Of a DNA stretch of 64,000 bases, positions 1-12,473 are shown one piece after another. The position numbers were made by a program, and so were the translations under genes. How positions within the stretch are numbered: position 1 is the stretch's first letter; each line of letters opens with the position of its first letter. The stretch lies in NCBI GenBank assembly GCA_013399695.1, contig VXAU01003708.1, positions 1,029,114 to 1,093,113 of the forward strand. Reading direction: 5' to 3'. The notes beneath the pieces are model-generated. The model saw nothing but the letters and a program-made list of their open reading frames with translations. It made no database searches and was not told the origin of the DNA. Source of the stretch: Formicarius rufipectus. Its lineage: Eukaryota; Chordata; Aves; Passeriformes; Formicariidae.

Positions 1-3000
1 CCCTCCAAATGTACAAATGTGGGGCTCTTGACCTTTCCTGGGTGTTGTGGTACTGCTGAGGCTCCGCTGGAAAACTGCAAGGAGCAACTCCAGGTACAAA
101 CATGCATTTGTTAGAGAGGAGATGCAAAAGAAGACAAGTTGGCTTAAATGCAGAAGAAAAAGACATTTTATTTTCTTCTGAGATCTTAACCACTTGGTTA
201 GTGCAAATACAGGGCTTCGATTAGCAAACACCTAAGATTTAAACAGGGGTAAGCTGCTGATGTTAAGTCTTCTTTTTGCGCTCTATGGGCATTTCTGAGC
301 TGGCTTTTGGCAACTACATGAAATCCTCTCCTTAATTGTTGTGAAGCAGCACAGCTCACCTTTTGTATTCTTTCTAATGCATGGCATTTCATTTTATTGA
401 ACATGAGCTCAGAGCTGACGACAGTCATAAATTTTACTACTTTAATAGTATACGTTATCTGACGTTTCCTAACACTGAGCTTTGGGATTTGAGACTGACC
501 AGTCCTGACAGACATGGACAGTTTGCATGAGAGTTATAAAGGGAACAGCAGAGGCTTCAGTGGTATTTTAAGCAGAACTATGGAACATACTTTAAAAAGT
601 GAAATGACAACCAGGAAAATCTTTGGTTGGTAATCACAGTCAGGAAATGCCAGCAAATGTTTTGAGATGCTTGCTGAAAATGGGAAAGATGATGCTTAAA
701 GCCAGCTTTGCGACCTTTAGCAGTGAACTATAAAGCTAATCACATATATTTTTGGGGTCCTTAACGCGGACCAGATGGAACTACACTGCACATAAATAAA
801 AAACAGTCTCTAGTTTGTGGGCTGGTTTGAATTTTATTTCATTGGATAAATGTGGAAGACGAAGTCACCAAGTAGGTTTTAGTCTGAGTAAACCGTGAAG
901 CAATTAACAGAGTTACAACATGCATTTTCATCCATCAGAATCCCTACTGCCTTCTAGGTTTCACATGGAAGTTATTGCCAATCAACTTGAGACCTCACCA
1001 CATCCACACCAACTAGGTTTGAGCAAGCTCAGGTGCAGCCCCTGCTCCTGAGCTCCTGAGTCCAACCACATTCTACTGAGTCCTAAAAATAGAAATAATC
1101 ATTCTTCTCCTCAGTTACTTGGTTAGAAATAATACTAATTAATTTGAGGAAACTTGGTAACATGGTGTGGAAATACTAGGTGCAAACCTGCAAGGTAAAT
1201 AAAGTAAGGAGAATAATCTTGAATCTCTTTTTAAGTTATAAAATTATTTACTTGCTCTGATGTGAGCAAACATAAAAGAATACCTCTCCCAGGCTCCAGG
1301 CATTGTTACCATCAATTAACTAACAATTCCATAAACAATAAAAGTATTACAAAAACAGCAGCATATCCCCACCTACACATTAGCACCAGTCAGCAAAAAC
1401 CCCAACAAAAAACTACAAACAACACTTCCTACTCCTTGAATTTCCAAAGGAAACTCCACCCCAGCTGCTGCAATCAAAAATACAGACTTAACAAAGTGCC
1501 TCCAAGGTTAAGTGGCAATTTTAGGTGTTACTTGTGACAGAAGTAAAACAATTTCTGAGACACAAGGGTGAGCGTAAGCTGAGAACTCCCTGAATATAGA
1601 CTTCTCCCTAAATGATGGTTTCTTGCAGAAATTGTGTACTCTGCTTCAGGATGCTGAAAGGTGAATGGGTCTAGATGAAAAAAAGAGATTAAAAAAAATC
1701 CAGCTAAACCACACATCACAGACTGACCCCAGAAGCAGCAGAGCTTCCTTGCAGCAGGTACAGATGTTTTCAGGGGAGAGCTGTGCAACCATCATTAGGG
1801 GTGGAGGGACAGTGGGAAAAGAGGATTCCCACTTAAAGCATCCCCACCTCTGCTCCCTCCTGCAGGTCCAAGCTTGCCTCTTCCCACTTGGGTTTCTCAA
1901 CTGCTTTCTCAAATATCTGTGGGTCAACACAGCTCTGCCTTGGCACTCATACAACGCCTGTGAAACCCGGGGAGTCACGCAAATGTACCTGAATATGCAA
2001 CATCTTCTTTTCTAATTCATTATGAATAGGCAGGAGCCATTATAGCCAGGATGGTGAACATCCTCAGTCTTCACTTTGGAAAATTTTCTTTAAAAAAAAT
2101 AATCCTGACTTATTGCTCCTCAGTTGTTCCACTGATTGTCCAAAGATCCCGAACCACACACAAACACAGAGGTACTGCAGGCAGTCATTGCTCCTGCCCT
2201 GAAGTCAGGCAAGCACTGGGGCCAGTGCCAGCAACCTGCAGAAATGCAGGATGAGATGAATTATGCAAATACACTGTGCATCTGGAAAATGGGTGTTTTA
2301 AAGTACAGCATTGCTGTTCAGCTGACAGCAAGCCAAGCCCCTACCTGGTAGTTCTTTTCCTGAGTATCTTTCCTGTGTCAAGTTAATAACTCTTTGTCCC
2401 CAAAAAACATTATGGAAAAATTCAATGTCCCCTGGGAGTTAATGTGTTAGAGAATCAAATCAATTCAGCCTTTAAAACTGTGAAATGCAAGTATTTTAAT
2501 CCTGTTTTAAGTCCAAGTTTCAATACAACCTCAACTTTGAATCCTCCAGGATTTCTCTCCAAGAGCAGGTGATCAGAGGAAGATCTTCAACATATATGCA
2601 GTAACAAATGAAAATGTAATGACTATGGCAGAGAAGGATGACTTACAAAATGCCAAGTGTAGGAAATAAATATTTACCTTCATAACAAGCAGTTTCTTCC
2701 CAGTTTCAGTGTCATAAATGTAACTTTCTCCCAACAGCAACTTCTTACAAGATGTTTGTCAACTTCTGTCATTCACAGGTACACAACAAAGAAAAATGTA
2801 CATCTCTCTAATGAGATGCACAGCCAAGGACGGTTGTCAGCATCATAGCACTGCTGTTGTGACATGCATTTCATTTCATTCAATACATAACAGGGAAGCT
2901 GTTTAATCCAGCAGTCCAAGCAACATCCAAATAAGCATTAATAATGTGGTGAATAACTGATCATCACTAGATGGTTTTCAGCAAGATAAAGGTTTCTCCC

Positions 3001-6000
3001 TCCCCCTTTTAAAAATATCCTCCAAGTTAGGAAACAAAGAGGCAGAAGTTAAGACTGCTGCCTGTTCTCTCCTACAATGGGCACACATCTGCAAGTGCCA
3101 ACCTCCTCGTGGCTGAGCTGGTCCTTGTGCACTGTGGATTGCAGCACTGCATCAGGATTGCAGCAGCACAGCACGTGGAGTGGGGGGCAAAGGAGGAAGC
3201 AATTAACAGGGATCGTGTGTCTCATTTTTCAAGGTAGATGGCAAAGTCGGTTTCACAGACACGTACAAATTCATGTACAAACCCACTGCATAATACAAAG
3301 ACATCTGTGTTTACCAAAGTAATCATTATTGTTTAATGAGTATTTTTTAGACCATTTAACAAATAACTTTAGCTCTGATGAACATGGTGATTTCCATGAT
3401 AGACTTGAAAGGAAAAAAGTTGGTTAAGAAATGTGGAGCTGCTCACGTGTGTCAAGTATGAAGACAAGAACCACAGATTAAGGGCAGAGCTTTGACCTCA
3501 CGTATTCCCCCCCCGTGCACGCTCAGCCAGCATGGTCCAACAGGGAATTGGTGGTTTGCTGCCTCTCATCAGAACTTGAAGTCATCCTTGTGCTGCTTCC
3601 TGTCCCAAACCTTGTGGACACACACACTGAGGGTGGGCAGCACCACATCAAACACCATGAGCAACCACAGGAACTAAAACTCGATTGTTTTGGGACCAAC
3701 CCGACAGGCAGGGCAGCATCCCCCCAGAGCTCAGTGCAATGGACACACGTGTCTTCAGGACCAACCCCACCACGGGGACATACCCATCACTATTCCTGCC
3801 TTACAACTCACCACGATCATCTCTGCCCCCCTGCAACTGCCTGGTCACAGGACTGAGCCCAGCCCTTGGGGGCTCCAAGGGAGCTGCAGGCAGGGCTGAC
3901 AGGCAGGGTTGGGGGTGCTCAGAGGAGTGAGCCGAGTGGAGACCCTGCTACATGTTCAGTGATTATAAGATTAGTGTGTTTTTATTTAAAGTATTATCCG
4001 TTAACATCCCGTATTACAAAAGTAGCACAACAGTATCGACAGACTGTCAATATTAATAGGAGTGTCTAATGTTTTATCAATACTAATTTAATTTCTGTTA
4101 TCTGCAGGCTGCAGGGCCTTTCTGAAGAAACAGAGGAACAAGAATGAGAAAGCCAAAGCAGCGACATAACAGGAAAACGAGCCATTCCTTCAGCTTCTCC
4201 ATCATTCAGTGGCACCCTGCTGTGAACACAATTATCCTTGCTTCTTCTTTAGAGAAAAGTATCAGGAACAAAACCCTTTGAGGGTTTTTTCCAGTATCAC
4301 CAGAATCTCCACAACTCTTTTTTCTTTTGGGCCAAAATAACATCTTTGCAGAATGGGATTTTTCCTAACTACATAAACCCAAAATCTGTAAAATCAATGT
4401 GTCAGACCACAGCAATCACAGGTTGGGTGAGTGACACCCTTATAACACAGTGTTGATTCACGAAAGAGAATTTCTAGATCAGTGAAAGACCCGGTCTCAC
4501 ACAGATCTTGAGAGCCACATAGAAAAAGCATGTTTTTCATTTTACAGGCAAAATATGTATTATTAGGGTAAAACTCCTTGAAGACTTGTATTTTATTGAG
4601 GGTTGAGTAAGTGTCTCAGCACTAAGAGTACAGGGCAAGGACACATGCTGGCAAGGTGCTGTGAGGTGAAGAGCATCCCTCTCTTCCTTACTGGGAGATG
4701 CTCAGCATGACCCTGATCACAGACCCAGCCCTGCCCTTCCCATCTCTGCTAACATACTTTAAAAGAGAGAGGAAGACAGGTCCACAATGACAAAATGTCA
4801 AAGTGAACAAAGCAACTGAGCTAATCATGTAAACAATCATTATTACTAATGTTAAAATATCCTGTTTTGCATTTTCTTTATGTGACAGAATGAGCAGCAC
4901 CTAAGGACTCAGAATTATCACCTAGGAATTGAGTAAAAGAGGAAACTGTCTAAAATGAAGACATAGTATCAAAAAAGAATATTTCTCTTGCTTTGGCACA
5001 TGAATGATCCCAACCGTACTCACTACAAAGCATTAAATGGGAATGCAGGGAAAATACTCTTCTTAAATATATTTCAAATAAGTGATTTATGATTCTCAAA
5101 CTGCAAAGGAGAGAAGTGGAAAAGAAAGGTACTGGGGTAGGAAATTGGCTTGTGATAGTCCACAGTGTGTGACCCGTTCCCACACATGGGTGAACCCTCC
5201 TGTCCTCATTAATGAGCCTGCAGATCTCCTGGTCCCTCCCAGGCACCTGGAGGTCTCCACTGCACAGCAAGGTGTGGGAAGACCACCCCACCACCAGCTC
5301 TACCTTGAGGCTTTTACAGCACTGTGTCAAATTTCAAAGAGTAGTGATAGCCAAAGGTCCCCTGAGAGGGGGTGCTGAGCATGGGACAGCAACTCCAAGG
5401 GGCAGTGATGGGCTGGGTGGGTGACAGACCTCCCTTCCATGCTCCTGGATGCTGGACCACATCAGCACAGATGGTGGCATCATCCAAAGCCCGTATTAGA
5501 ACATGACAAAGCAATGATTAAAATGAAGATGGTGAAAGAAAAATAAAAATCAACTTACATCACAAGCAAAACACCGACTTCTCTCCCCTAGATGGTCTGT
5601 GCCCTCCCAACAAGTTCTCCTTACCTGATTTACTGAAATTTCCACACAAAACTCTGCCTTCAGACAGATCTTTGCTGCTGCCCATGTCCACTGCAGATGA
5701 ACACTAACTAGTGTTTGTGAAGAAGCCATGCCTGTCAGACTGCCTTCCAGAACAACAGCAAGAAGGAAGGAAGGCAGAAAACAAGGAAGAACAGTCTGTG
5801 GCCTTTAAAAACCAAGGGATTGTGCTGCTGAACAAATCACTTCAAGTAACTAGAGAAGGAACCAGCAAAGTATCTTTGAAAGAAGAAACTGTGAGAAAGG
5901 AACAAGCAAGAAGGGCAAGAGAGGAAACTGTACTATAGGGAAGTTAATCCAAGAGGTGTTCTATAAATTGGAAAAGGATAAGAATAAAAATCAGGAGTTA

Positions 6001-9000
6001 CTGGGCAAGGATTAATGTAAGTGGAGTAGTTTCCTATCAGCAAATGGGACCTGAACTGTTCATGCACAGCACTGCCAAGGACCTCAGAGGAGATGGCAGA
6101 AGGAAAGTACAAGGCACAGTGATGTGGGTCAGCCTGCATCTAAGAAACCAAGTTGAAGATGAGCTTCTGGGTCTGAGAACCCACTGGGGCAGCTTGAGGG
6201 ATCTGCAGGAGAGAACAAACCTCTCCATCTTACCCATGGAGGTTTGTCTTTCCTTTTTAAAGCTCCAGACTGGCTTGTTTGGGAGTTACTCATAAAGCAA
6301 CACCACCCTCAGCAGAGGCATTTGTTCCCATCCCCAGGGTTTGGGTTGCACTGCTCTGCACCCTCCAGGCACAAACCACTCTGAGAAACGAGACACAAAC
6401 TGCACAGCACAGTTCAAGAAAGGGATCTGCCACTTACATCTTCCTCCTGCCTTACTCACTTCTTTCTGCTCACCACCTCCCTGGTCTACAACCACCACCT
6501 CTGCAGCACTTCTCCCTCCTTCCCCTCTCCCCAAACTTCCCACCCCTTCTTCTCCCTGCACAGGAGGCAGCTCCGATGGGAGCAGCAGCAGCCACAGCTC
6601 ATAACTCGCCTAACAAGAGCCAGCCAGAAGTGATTTGTAGGAATCAAGTAGATTATCATTTTTTGAGGGAGTGGAAAAGAAAAAGAGGGGCACAAGCTTA
6701 AGGTGTTGTTGATGAATGAAGATGAAAAGAAGGTTTTAGGGTGAGAAATGTTTGTCTAGCGTGACCTAAACCATTCAGACTTCATTTGATAGATGATGGA
6801 CATTTATTCCCTGCTATGTGTCACTTCAAAGCCTGAGGTTTATATTAAACAAGAAGTCTTCTCCTTCTAAGTTGTTCTTCAGTTTTTCCCTGGAGTTTAT
6901 CACACAGCACAATACTTGGAAATGTAATCACATTTAGTTTTTATTATAAAGTCATATGGTCACTAGTAGTACATATTAGAAAACGCATTTTATTGTTTTT
7001 CATTATGTAATTGTGTGCTTCATTGCTTTTCATCTGTTTTTCCTTGCTGTGGGAGGTGGCACAGCCCAGGAATACAATTTTTCTGGGGATGATGTTCTAG
7101 AGGGAGAAAGAAACCAACACACCCGTGCTCTGCTCAGGTGCAGTGTCACTGCCCTTCCCTTCTCTCTGCTCCCCAAAGGGAAGAATCAGACTCCAAATAA
7201 TCTGAGATTTCATGCTTTGAGGCAAGGCAAATCCAGCTTTTCCACCCCCCAAGGCTTGTTCCTACTTGGAAAAGCCATCAGCAGCAGCTACTTAAAAGCA
7301 AGCAAGGACACCAGGCACAGTCCTGCTCCAATCACCAGAGAAGAGATTTCTGAAGTTGTGCATTCAAGTCATCCCTGACTCTTTCTCCCATGCAAATGCC
7401 AAATGCCCAGGATGTCTTTGCTCTGGATCTGGGTTTGTAGCCTTATGAGAAGTTGATGTTTGGAAAGAAACTAGTATATATCATGAAACAAGTTTTCCCC
7501 AAACAGCTAATGTCACTATTAGTTTTGAACAGGCGGTTCCCTCTACTAAAAGATATGACCATTCCATTACAAATGCTTACATTCCTACACATTAAAAACA
7601 AACACATTATTCTAATAAATTATGAAACTAAACTATACTTGATGGTATATGCTCCTGCTTAGTATTAACACAAAGCACTGCAGCATTTAACCACAGGGTA
7701 AATTTACTCATTCACTACATCTACTCCTTTAAATGTGCCCCAAAAGTGATTGTCTCAGTACTTGCTCAGTAAGATTGTTTTCAACATTGGTTTTAGGGGA
7801 GTTCATTTTACTTAGATTCTCTTTCAGAAGAGAACTCTCTGGACTCACTGAAACTGTATTTCTCCTTCAGGATGTTGATTCACACAGGAGCAAAAAGCCT
7901 TTCATGCTAGCCCTGGCCCCAACCAAGGACATCACCTTTTCTTTATGTCCAAATCAGAAAAAAAAAAAGGCAAATGCCTTTATTTTGAGATGGCCCACAC
8001 TCCAAACACACAGCTCTCATGGTAGTGCCCTTCTTCTCTCCATCAACAGCTACTGCAGCCCAGCTAAGCCCAAAACTGCATCCAAGCTCAAAGTAAGAAG
8101 TTTGAAATTATGCTCCATCAAGTTGCTCCATCTCACTACACTTTTAGAGCTTAAAAAAAAAATCAAATTCTATTGAATTTTTCTCTACACAGCTGCATCT
8201 CTAATGAACCCCCATAAAAGTTAGAACTTATATTCAGTAATCATATGCAATTGAAACATCATAAAATGAGAAGTCAAGGAACTGTATGTGGGCTGCAATG
8301 ACTTGTCTTATTGTATTCATTCCCTTAATAAATATATCTTAAAAATAGCCTCACAGTCACACATTTGCAGTATAATATAAAAATAACACTGGATTCAAAT
8401 TATTAAACAGGTAATTTAATAGAACGAGAATTGAAATGTGGGACAGTGTGCAACTTCATGCTATAGGAATAAGATGATTTTAGCCAACACAACTATTTTT
8501 CTTTTTTGCATTATCTCTGCATTTATAATACTACAACATCCACATAACCTTGACACTGTAGTCACCTTAGTAACAAACAAGTGTAACATTCACTTATAAT
8601 TGAAATCCCAACAGGGTGTTTGATTCAAGTAAAACAAAAATTGGAGGCCCCTACTCTGCAGCTTTCTTCTTAGTCACATAGACCTGGGCTAAAAGGATCT
8701 AAAAATAGATATATTTGTACACTATTACATCTACAAAGCAGGACCATTTAATTTTAATTTAAGACAAAATGGAAATAAATGTAACACCTTTAAAAGACAC
8801 CATGCTGAAAAGAGAAGCAAATTACTTGAGTTCTGGAGCAGCACAGCTTGGCTAATCCACACCAAGTGAAGGCCAAGATTCAAACCAGCCCTACAGCCAA
8901 GAGCAGCAGCTGTGCCAGGGACACCAGCCCAGCAACCCTGGGTGGTAAAAGGACACCCTCCCCTGTGTCACCACAGCCCAGCTCTGATGGAAGGGGATGA

Positions 9001-9860
9001 GCATCCCCACCACGTTATAATTCTGCTTTGCACAGCGGGTTTCATTTAAATTGGGGAGTTTTCAATGCAATAAAAAGGGCAAAGGTCCTAAAAGTGCACA
9101 GAAGGGGATGTTATCGTGCTTGGCCATTCCTTAACAATGATCAAGACCAGACACTTTAGAGAAAGGTACAAAAACCATCTGAATTAAGAGTTTTCACCTC
9201 TGGAAAAAGAGGTTTCTGCCTAACGTACTGCTAGCTTTGTCCTAAAGGAAGAGAATTAATACTCTTCCTAACTTGCAGAATAAAATAACACTGCTCCTAC
9301 TCAAGATACCCGCAGATGTTTTCAATTACCTACAAACTTAAATCCTATTACTGTTGTGCAACTAGTCCTTGGTGGCTTAGGATTTAAAGTTTTACTTAAT
9401 GGTTATCTATCTCTGCTTCAGGAAGACGGAACAACAATCTCAACGACCTGAAGCCATCTTTTACCTTGCTCGTGTTCACCTGCTCTTGTCCCAACTCCAA
9501 AGATGCAGAAGACCCATCCAGTCACCCTGAGGGCACCAGCACGGCCCCAGCTAAGGCTCCCATCTGCATCACTCTTTCATTAACTCCCTGATGAACCCGA
9601 CTCAATTAGCACCGCCAGTAAAGCCGCTCCATCGCAACTGAGAGGTGACACGGAGCCGGGACAGGAGCAGAGGGACACAGCCAAGAGTAGCAGGGCTGGG
9701 GGACATGGGAGAACAGCTACTACACATGGCAAAGTGGGTTTGAGCTGCCTGTGCACAAGGGGTGATGAGGAAGGATGCAGGGGAGAGAGGGAGTCTGAGA
9801 AATGAGGCTTGGAGAAAGCTCTCCCCACCTCACCACCGCTGGGAAGGCAAATTGGAGCTG
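1..9860. other. Gene-less AT-rich stretch (left flank)
   Basis: I see no gene, RNA gene or identifiable transposon here. Open frames are short, overlap on both strands and resemble no protein family I know. The stretch mixes AT-rich DNA (for example 6900-7020 and 8200-8760) with more GC-rich patches (3500-3950, 8840-9010, 9500-9830). A pyrimidine-rich run at about 6503-6558 ends in a textbook splice-acceptor shape (see separate entry). It is most likely intron or intergenic sequence. Confidence 0.6.
6503..6563 (+). other. Pyrimidine-rich tract ending in a splice-acceptor-like CAG
   Basis: A long C/T-rich run ends TCTCCCTGCACAG, the form of a strong vertebrate polypyrimidine tract plus 3' splice site, with the AG at 6562-6563. 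The sequence after it (GAGGCAGCTCC and an AGC-rich run) stays open for about 40 codons in one frame, but it resembles nothing I recognise and I found no clear paired donor. It may be an exon boundary of a non-coding transcript, or only a low-complexity pyrimidine tract. Confidence 0.2.
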
Positions 9861-10182
9861 TGTGACAAAGACACAGGCTCAGGCTTTGTCAGGCAAAAAG
9901 CAAAAGCATTTTATTGAATGTAAGCTTATCTTTTATACTATTTTTCTACTGTCCACACGTGCCTGTGCTACATCTCATTGGCCAGGTGTTATTGCCCACC
10001 AGTCTTAGTCCGTCCTCAGGTAGGTGGTGAGCATCCCTCCTCGTGCCAGTAAATTTCAAAACACACTCTTGCTATTCTTGGTTGTTTTCTCTCTTTCTTC
10101 TGCTTTCCCAAGCCTGGCCTAAGGACACAGGAGGTGTTTTCTGCTGTTTTCCCAGGCCTACAGCCACATCCTCTCAAGGCCA
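9861..10182 (-). mobile_element. Probable solo LTR of an endogenous retrovirus (antisense)
   Basis: Read on the minus strand, this segment has the order expected of a retroviral LTR promoter: a CCAAT box (9977-9981), TATAAAAG (9930-9937), then AATAAA (9910-9915). About 50 bases follow, ending in GTCACA at 9861, and that region includes a 7-bp stem (GACAAAG 9864-9870 with CTTTGTC 9884-9890). The plus-strand sequence starts TGTGAC and my proposed far edge ends CA, giving the usual TG...CA ends. GAGCTG (9855-9860) and AAGCTG (10183-10188) could be a 6-bp target duplication with one mismatch, which would suit an ERVK-type element. The resulting 322-bp length is normal for an avian LTR. No gag, pol or env sequence lies nearby, so this would be a solo LTR. 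The right boundary is the least certain part. Confidence 0.5.
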
Positions 10183-11102
10183 AAGCTGTCCACAGCCCAA
10201 TATTGATCCATAGAGCTGAGCACGTGCTTTCCAGTGGGTTATTCTGTCGTCAAGTGTTTTACCTACACATTACCCCTGACAGAGCAACCACCTTGCTGGG
10301 GGCAGGCAGGATGCCCATGGACCTCACCAGGAGATCCGTGCCCAAAACATCTGCAGGAGTGGGCTCCTTCTGCCGGTGGAAACAAGGACTCTGCTAAATG
10401 TGGAGAGCTACAAGTTTCTGCAACAACATGCAAGTCTCCAACATGTGGCCCGTAACGTAGCTGTTGCCATGGTAAAAAATTCATGTTTAGTGAAAAGTGT
10501 TAAATCTTGTATCATAAGTTAAATCAGCTGCCAAGACACATTTTCACAAGTAGGGGAATTTTTGTCTTTTCAGAATGGAATGTTTTTCAGTTGACATTGA
10601 TTTTTCCCTAAAATAAGTCCCCCAGAAAGGAAGCCAATCACACGTGAGGCAGTCCAAGAGCTGAATTACTCTACTCCTTCTCTGAATCATCAACAAGTGT
10701 TGTGTGCTAGTGCATGTGTGTGTACAAATGCACTGCAGCTTCATGAATTCCATCCTCTTATACAAACCAGCAGTTACACAATTTATTCAGAATTTCAAAC
10801 TAATGATCCCAGTAGAAACAGCACCAGTATTTCACATTTTGGGTAATAAGACTTCAACAAGTAACTTTTCTAAACAAGAAGTATCTCAAAAGAAATTATT
10901 TAGCTTAACTTGCCCTCAACATTCCACAAATGCTCAGTGCTGAGTCTGACTTTACAGTTGTTTATGTAGGTCAAGAACAGAAACACTAAGAGCACACTTG
11001 CTTTTATGTTTCTTATTTAGTATTACAAGAGTATAAAGAGGACAACTGATTTTATTACAACTTCAGAAAGAGAGACAAATTAGAATTATTGCAGAATTAA
11101 CT
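10183..11102. other. Gene-less stretch between LTR and poly(A) tract
   Basis: No gene is visible. The first part (10183-10460) is moderately GC-rich and contains overlapping short frames on both strands without family resemblance. If the LTR is longer than proposed, some of this belongs to it. The rest is AT-rich. An RFX X-box-like motif at 10463-10476 is listed separately. Confidence 0.5.
10463..10476 (+). promoter_or_regulatory. RFX X-box-like motif
   Basis: The 14-mer GTTGCCATGGTAAA matches the RFX-family X-box pattern (GTTGCC, two-base spacer, GGTAAC) except for the final base. RFX factors bind such imperfect palindromes in promoters and enhancers, notably of ciliary and neural genes. 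Occupancy cannot be judged from sequence. It lies about 280 bp beyond the proposed LTR edge. Confidence 0.3.
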
Positions 11103-11121
11103 AAAAAAAAAAAAAAAAAAA

Positions 11122-11174
<53 letters not shown>
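11103..11174 (+). repeat. Poly(A) tract, 72 bp with one interruption
   Basis: An almost pure adenine run is broken only by one C at 11122, so the uninterrupted part is 52 A (11123-11174). A short A-rich tail follows to 11184. No identifiable retrotransposon body lies upstream on the plus strand, so it could be the tail of an unrecognised insertion or a simple mononucleotide expansion. Exact length in an assembly is unreliable for such runs. Confidence 0.9.
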
Positions 11175-11175
<1 letters not shown>

Positions 11176-12448
11176 AGAAAAAAACAACTTGTTACCTTTA
11201 ATCATTTAAAATTTGTTGCAAAGAAATCTGACTATTATCACTTACGATCTACAAAATTACACGTATGTGTCATTCCACTTCTAAAGGACTCAAATTTGGC
11301 TCATTCTAGCATATTATGGTTAATCTTCCCTATCTGAAGCAAAATACATTTCCAGGATGAGGTTCTCCAAGACTCGGCCCCAGACTAGTCCTGCAGCTCC
11401 CACAGATGGACCACTGCCTTGCTGGATGATGGAGAGCTCTTGGTCAACATCAGGTTTTCCTTTTCCACATCTCTCCTCCACAACCACAAACTGCATTTTA
11501 CCTTGTTTTCTTCTGCAGTGAGGACTTTGCCCAACAGATTCCTTTCCTTTTTACCTGCCTCCAACTAGCAACAGCCAGCAGCCACTCACATCCTTGCTTC
11601 TAAGTTAAGAAACACTTCTGATTCCTCCTCCTCTCTCTAATTATTGCTCCACGATCGATTTGTCGTACGCCACGCCAAATTTGCACCTTAGCTCCTCACC
11701 TCTAGTCATTAAAACTCAAACTCTCCTCCCATCTCCTCCACAAAAGACGTTTTCTAGCAAGCAAGCTACTGCTTACGCTTTCATACCCCTTTCTCCACTG
11801 AAACCAGCACTACTGAAACGCTGAAGCGTATTCAGCCCTCCCAGCTCTCTGCTTGTCTCTTTCTTTTATTTTACGTGGTTCAATGTTCACATTCTGCTCT
11901 CATTCTGCCTTCTCTCCTTCCTTCTCTGCCCCGGTGCTGCAAAAAGACATCTTCTGTGACACCTTAAAAAAAAAGGTCCCTGAATTAACATGACTTGCAC
12001 TGCGTGGTATTTTCAGACCAGCCATTTGCTAATGTTGCAAACACAATTAGGAAGTCAGGGAAAGAGCTTACAGGAGCAGATGAAAGCTGCAGAGATAAAA
12101 TGGAAAGCTTTTACCTGCCAAGCTCTCAGGTTTGGGTTCTAGGTTACCCTCGGATCTAATAAAGCTATAAAAAAGCCGTATTAAGGAGATGCATGGTCAC
12201 ATTGTTGTGAATATCAAGCATGGCTTTTTTACATCCTCCTGTAGATGTGGATTTTTGATTCCACAATCTGCAGGCTGGTAGCCATAGGTGGTTTAAATTC
12301 TCTGATTAAAAAGAGCTCAGAGCATTACTGACAATTAAAAACAGCTTTTACACATGCACAATAATGCTTCTCATGCTTTAAAAAAATAATATGCATATCC
12401 ATATTACCATCATAATAAGTGCCACAGAGTGACATGATATGATTGAGT

Positions 12449-12473
12449 ATAATGGCTCCTTTGGAGCCATTAT
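12449..12473. repeat. Perfect inverted repeat, 11-bp arms with 3-nt loop
   Basis: The arms ATAATGGCTCC and GGAGCCATTAT are exact reverse complements separated by TTT. The loop is too small and the stem too short for a microRNA precursor. It could be a cruciform-prone site or a homodimeric binding site. Confidence 0.85.

Noticed and set aside
12449..12473. Hairpin considered as a microRNA precursor
   Set aside because: An 11-bp stem with a 3-nt loop is far too short, and the flanks do not extend the pairing.
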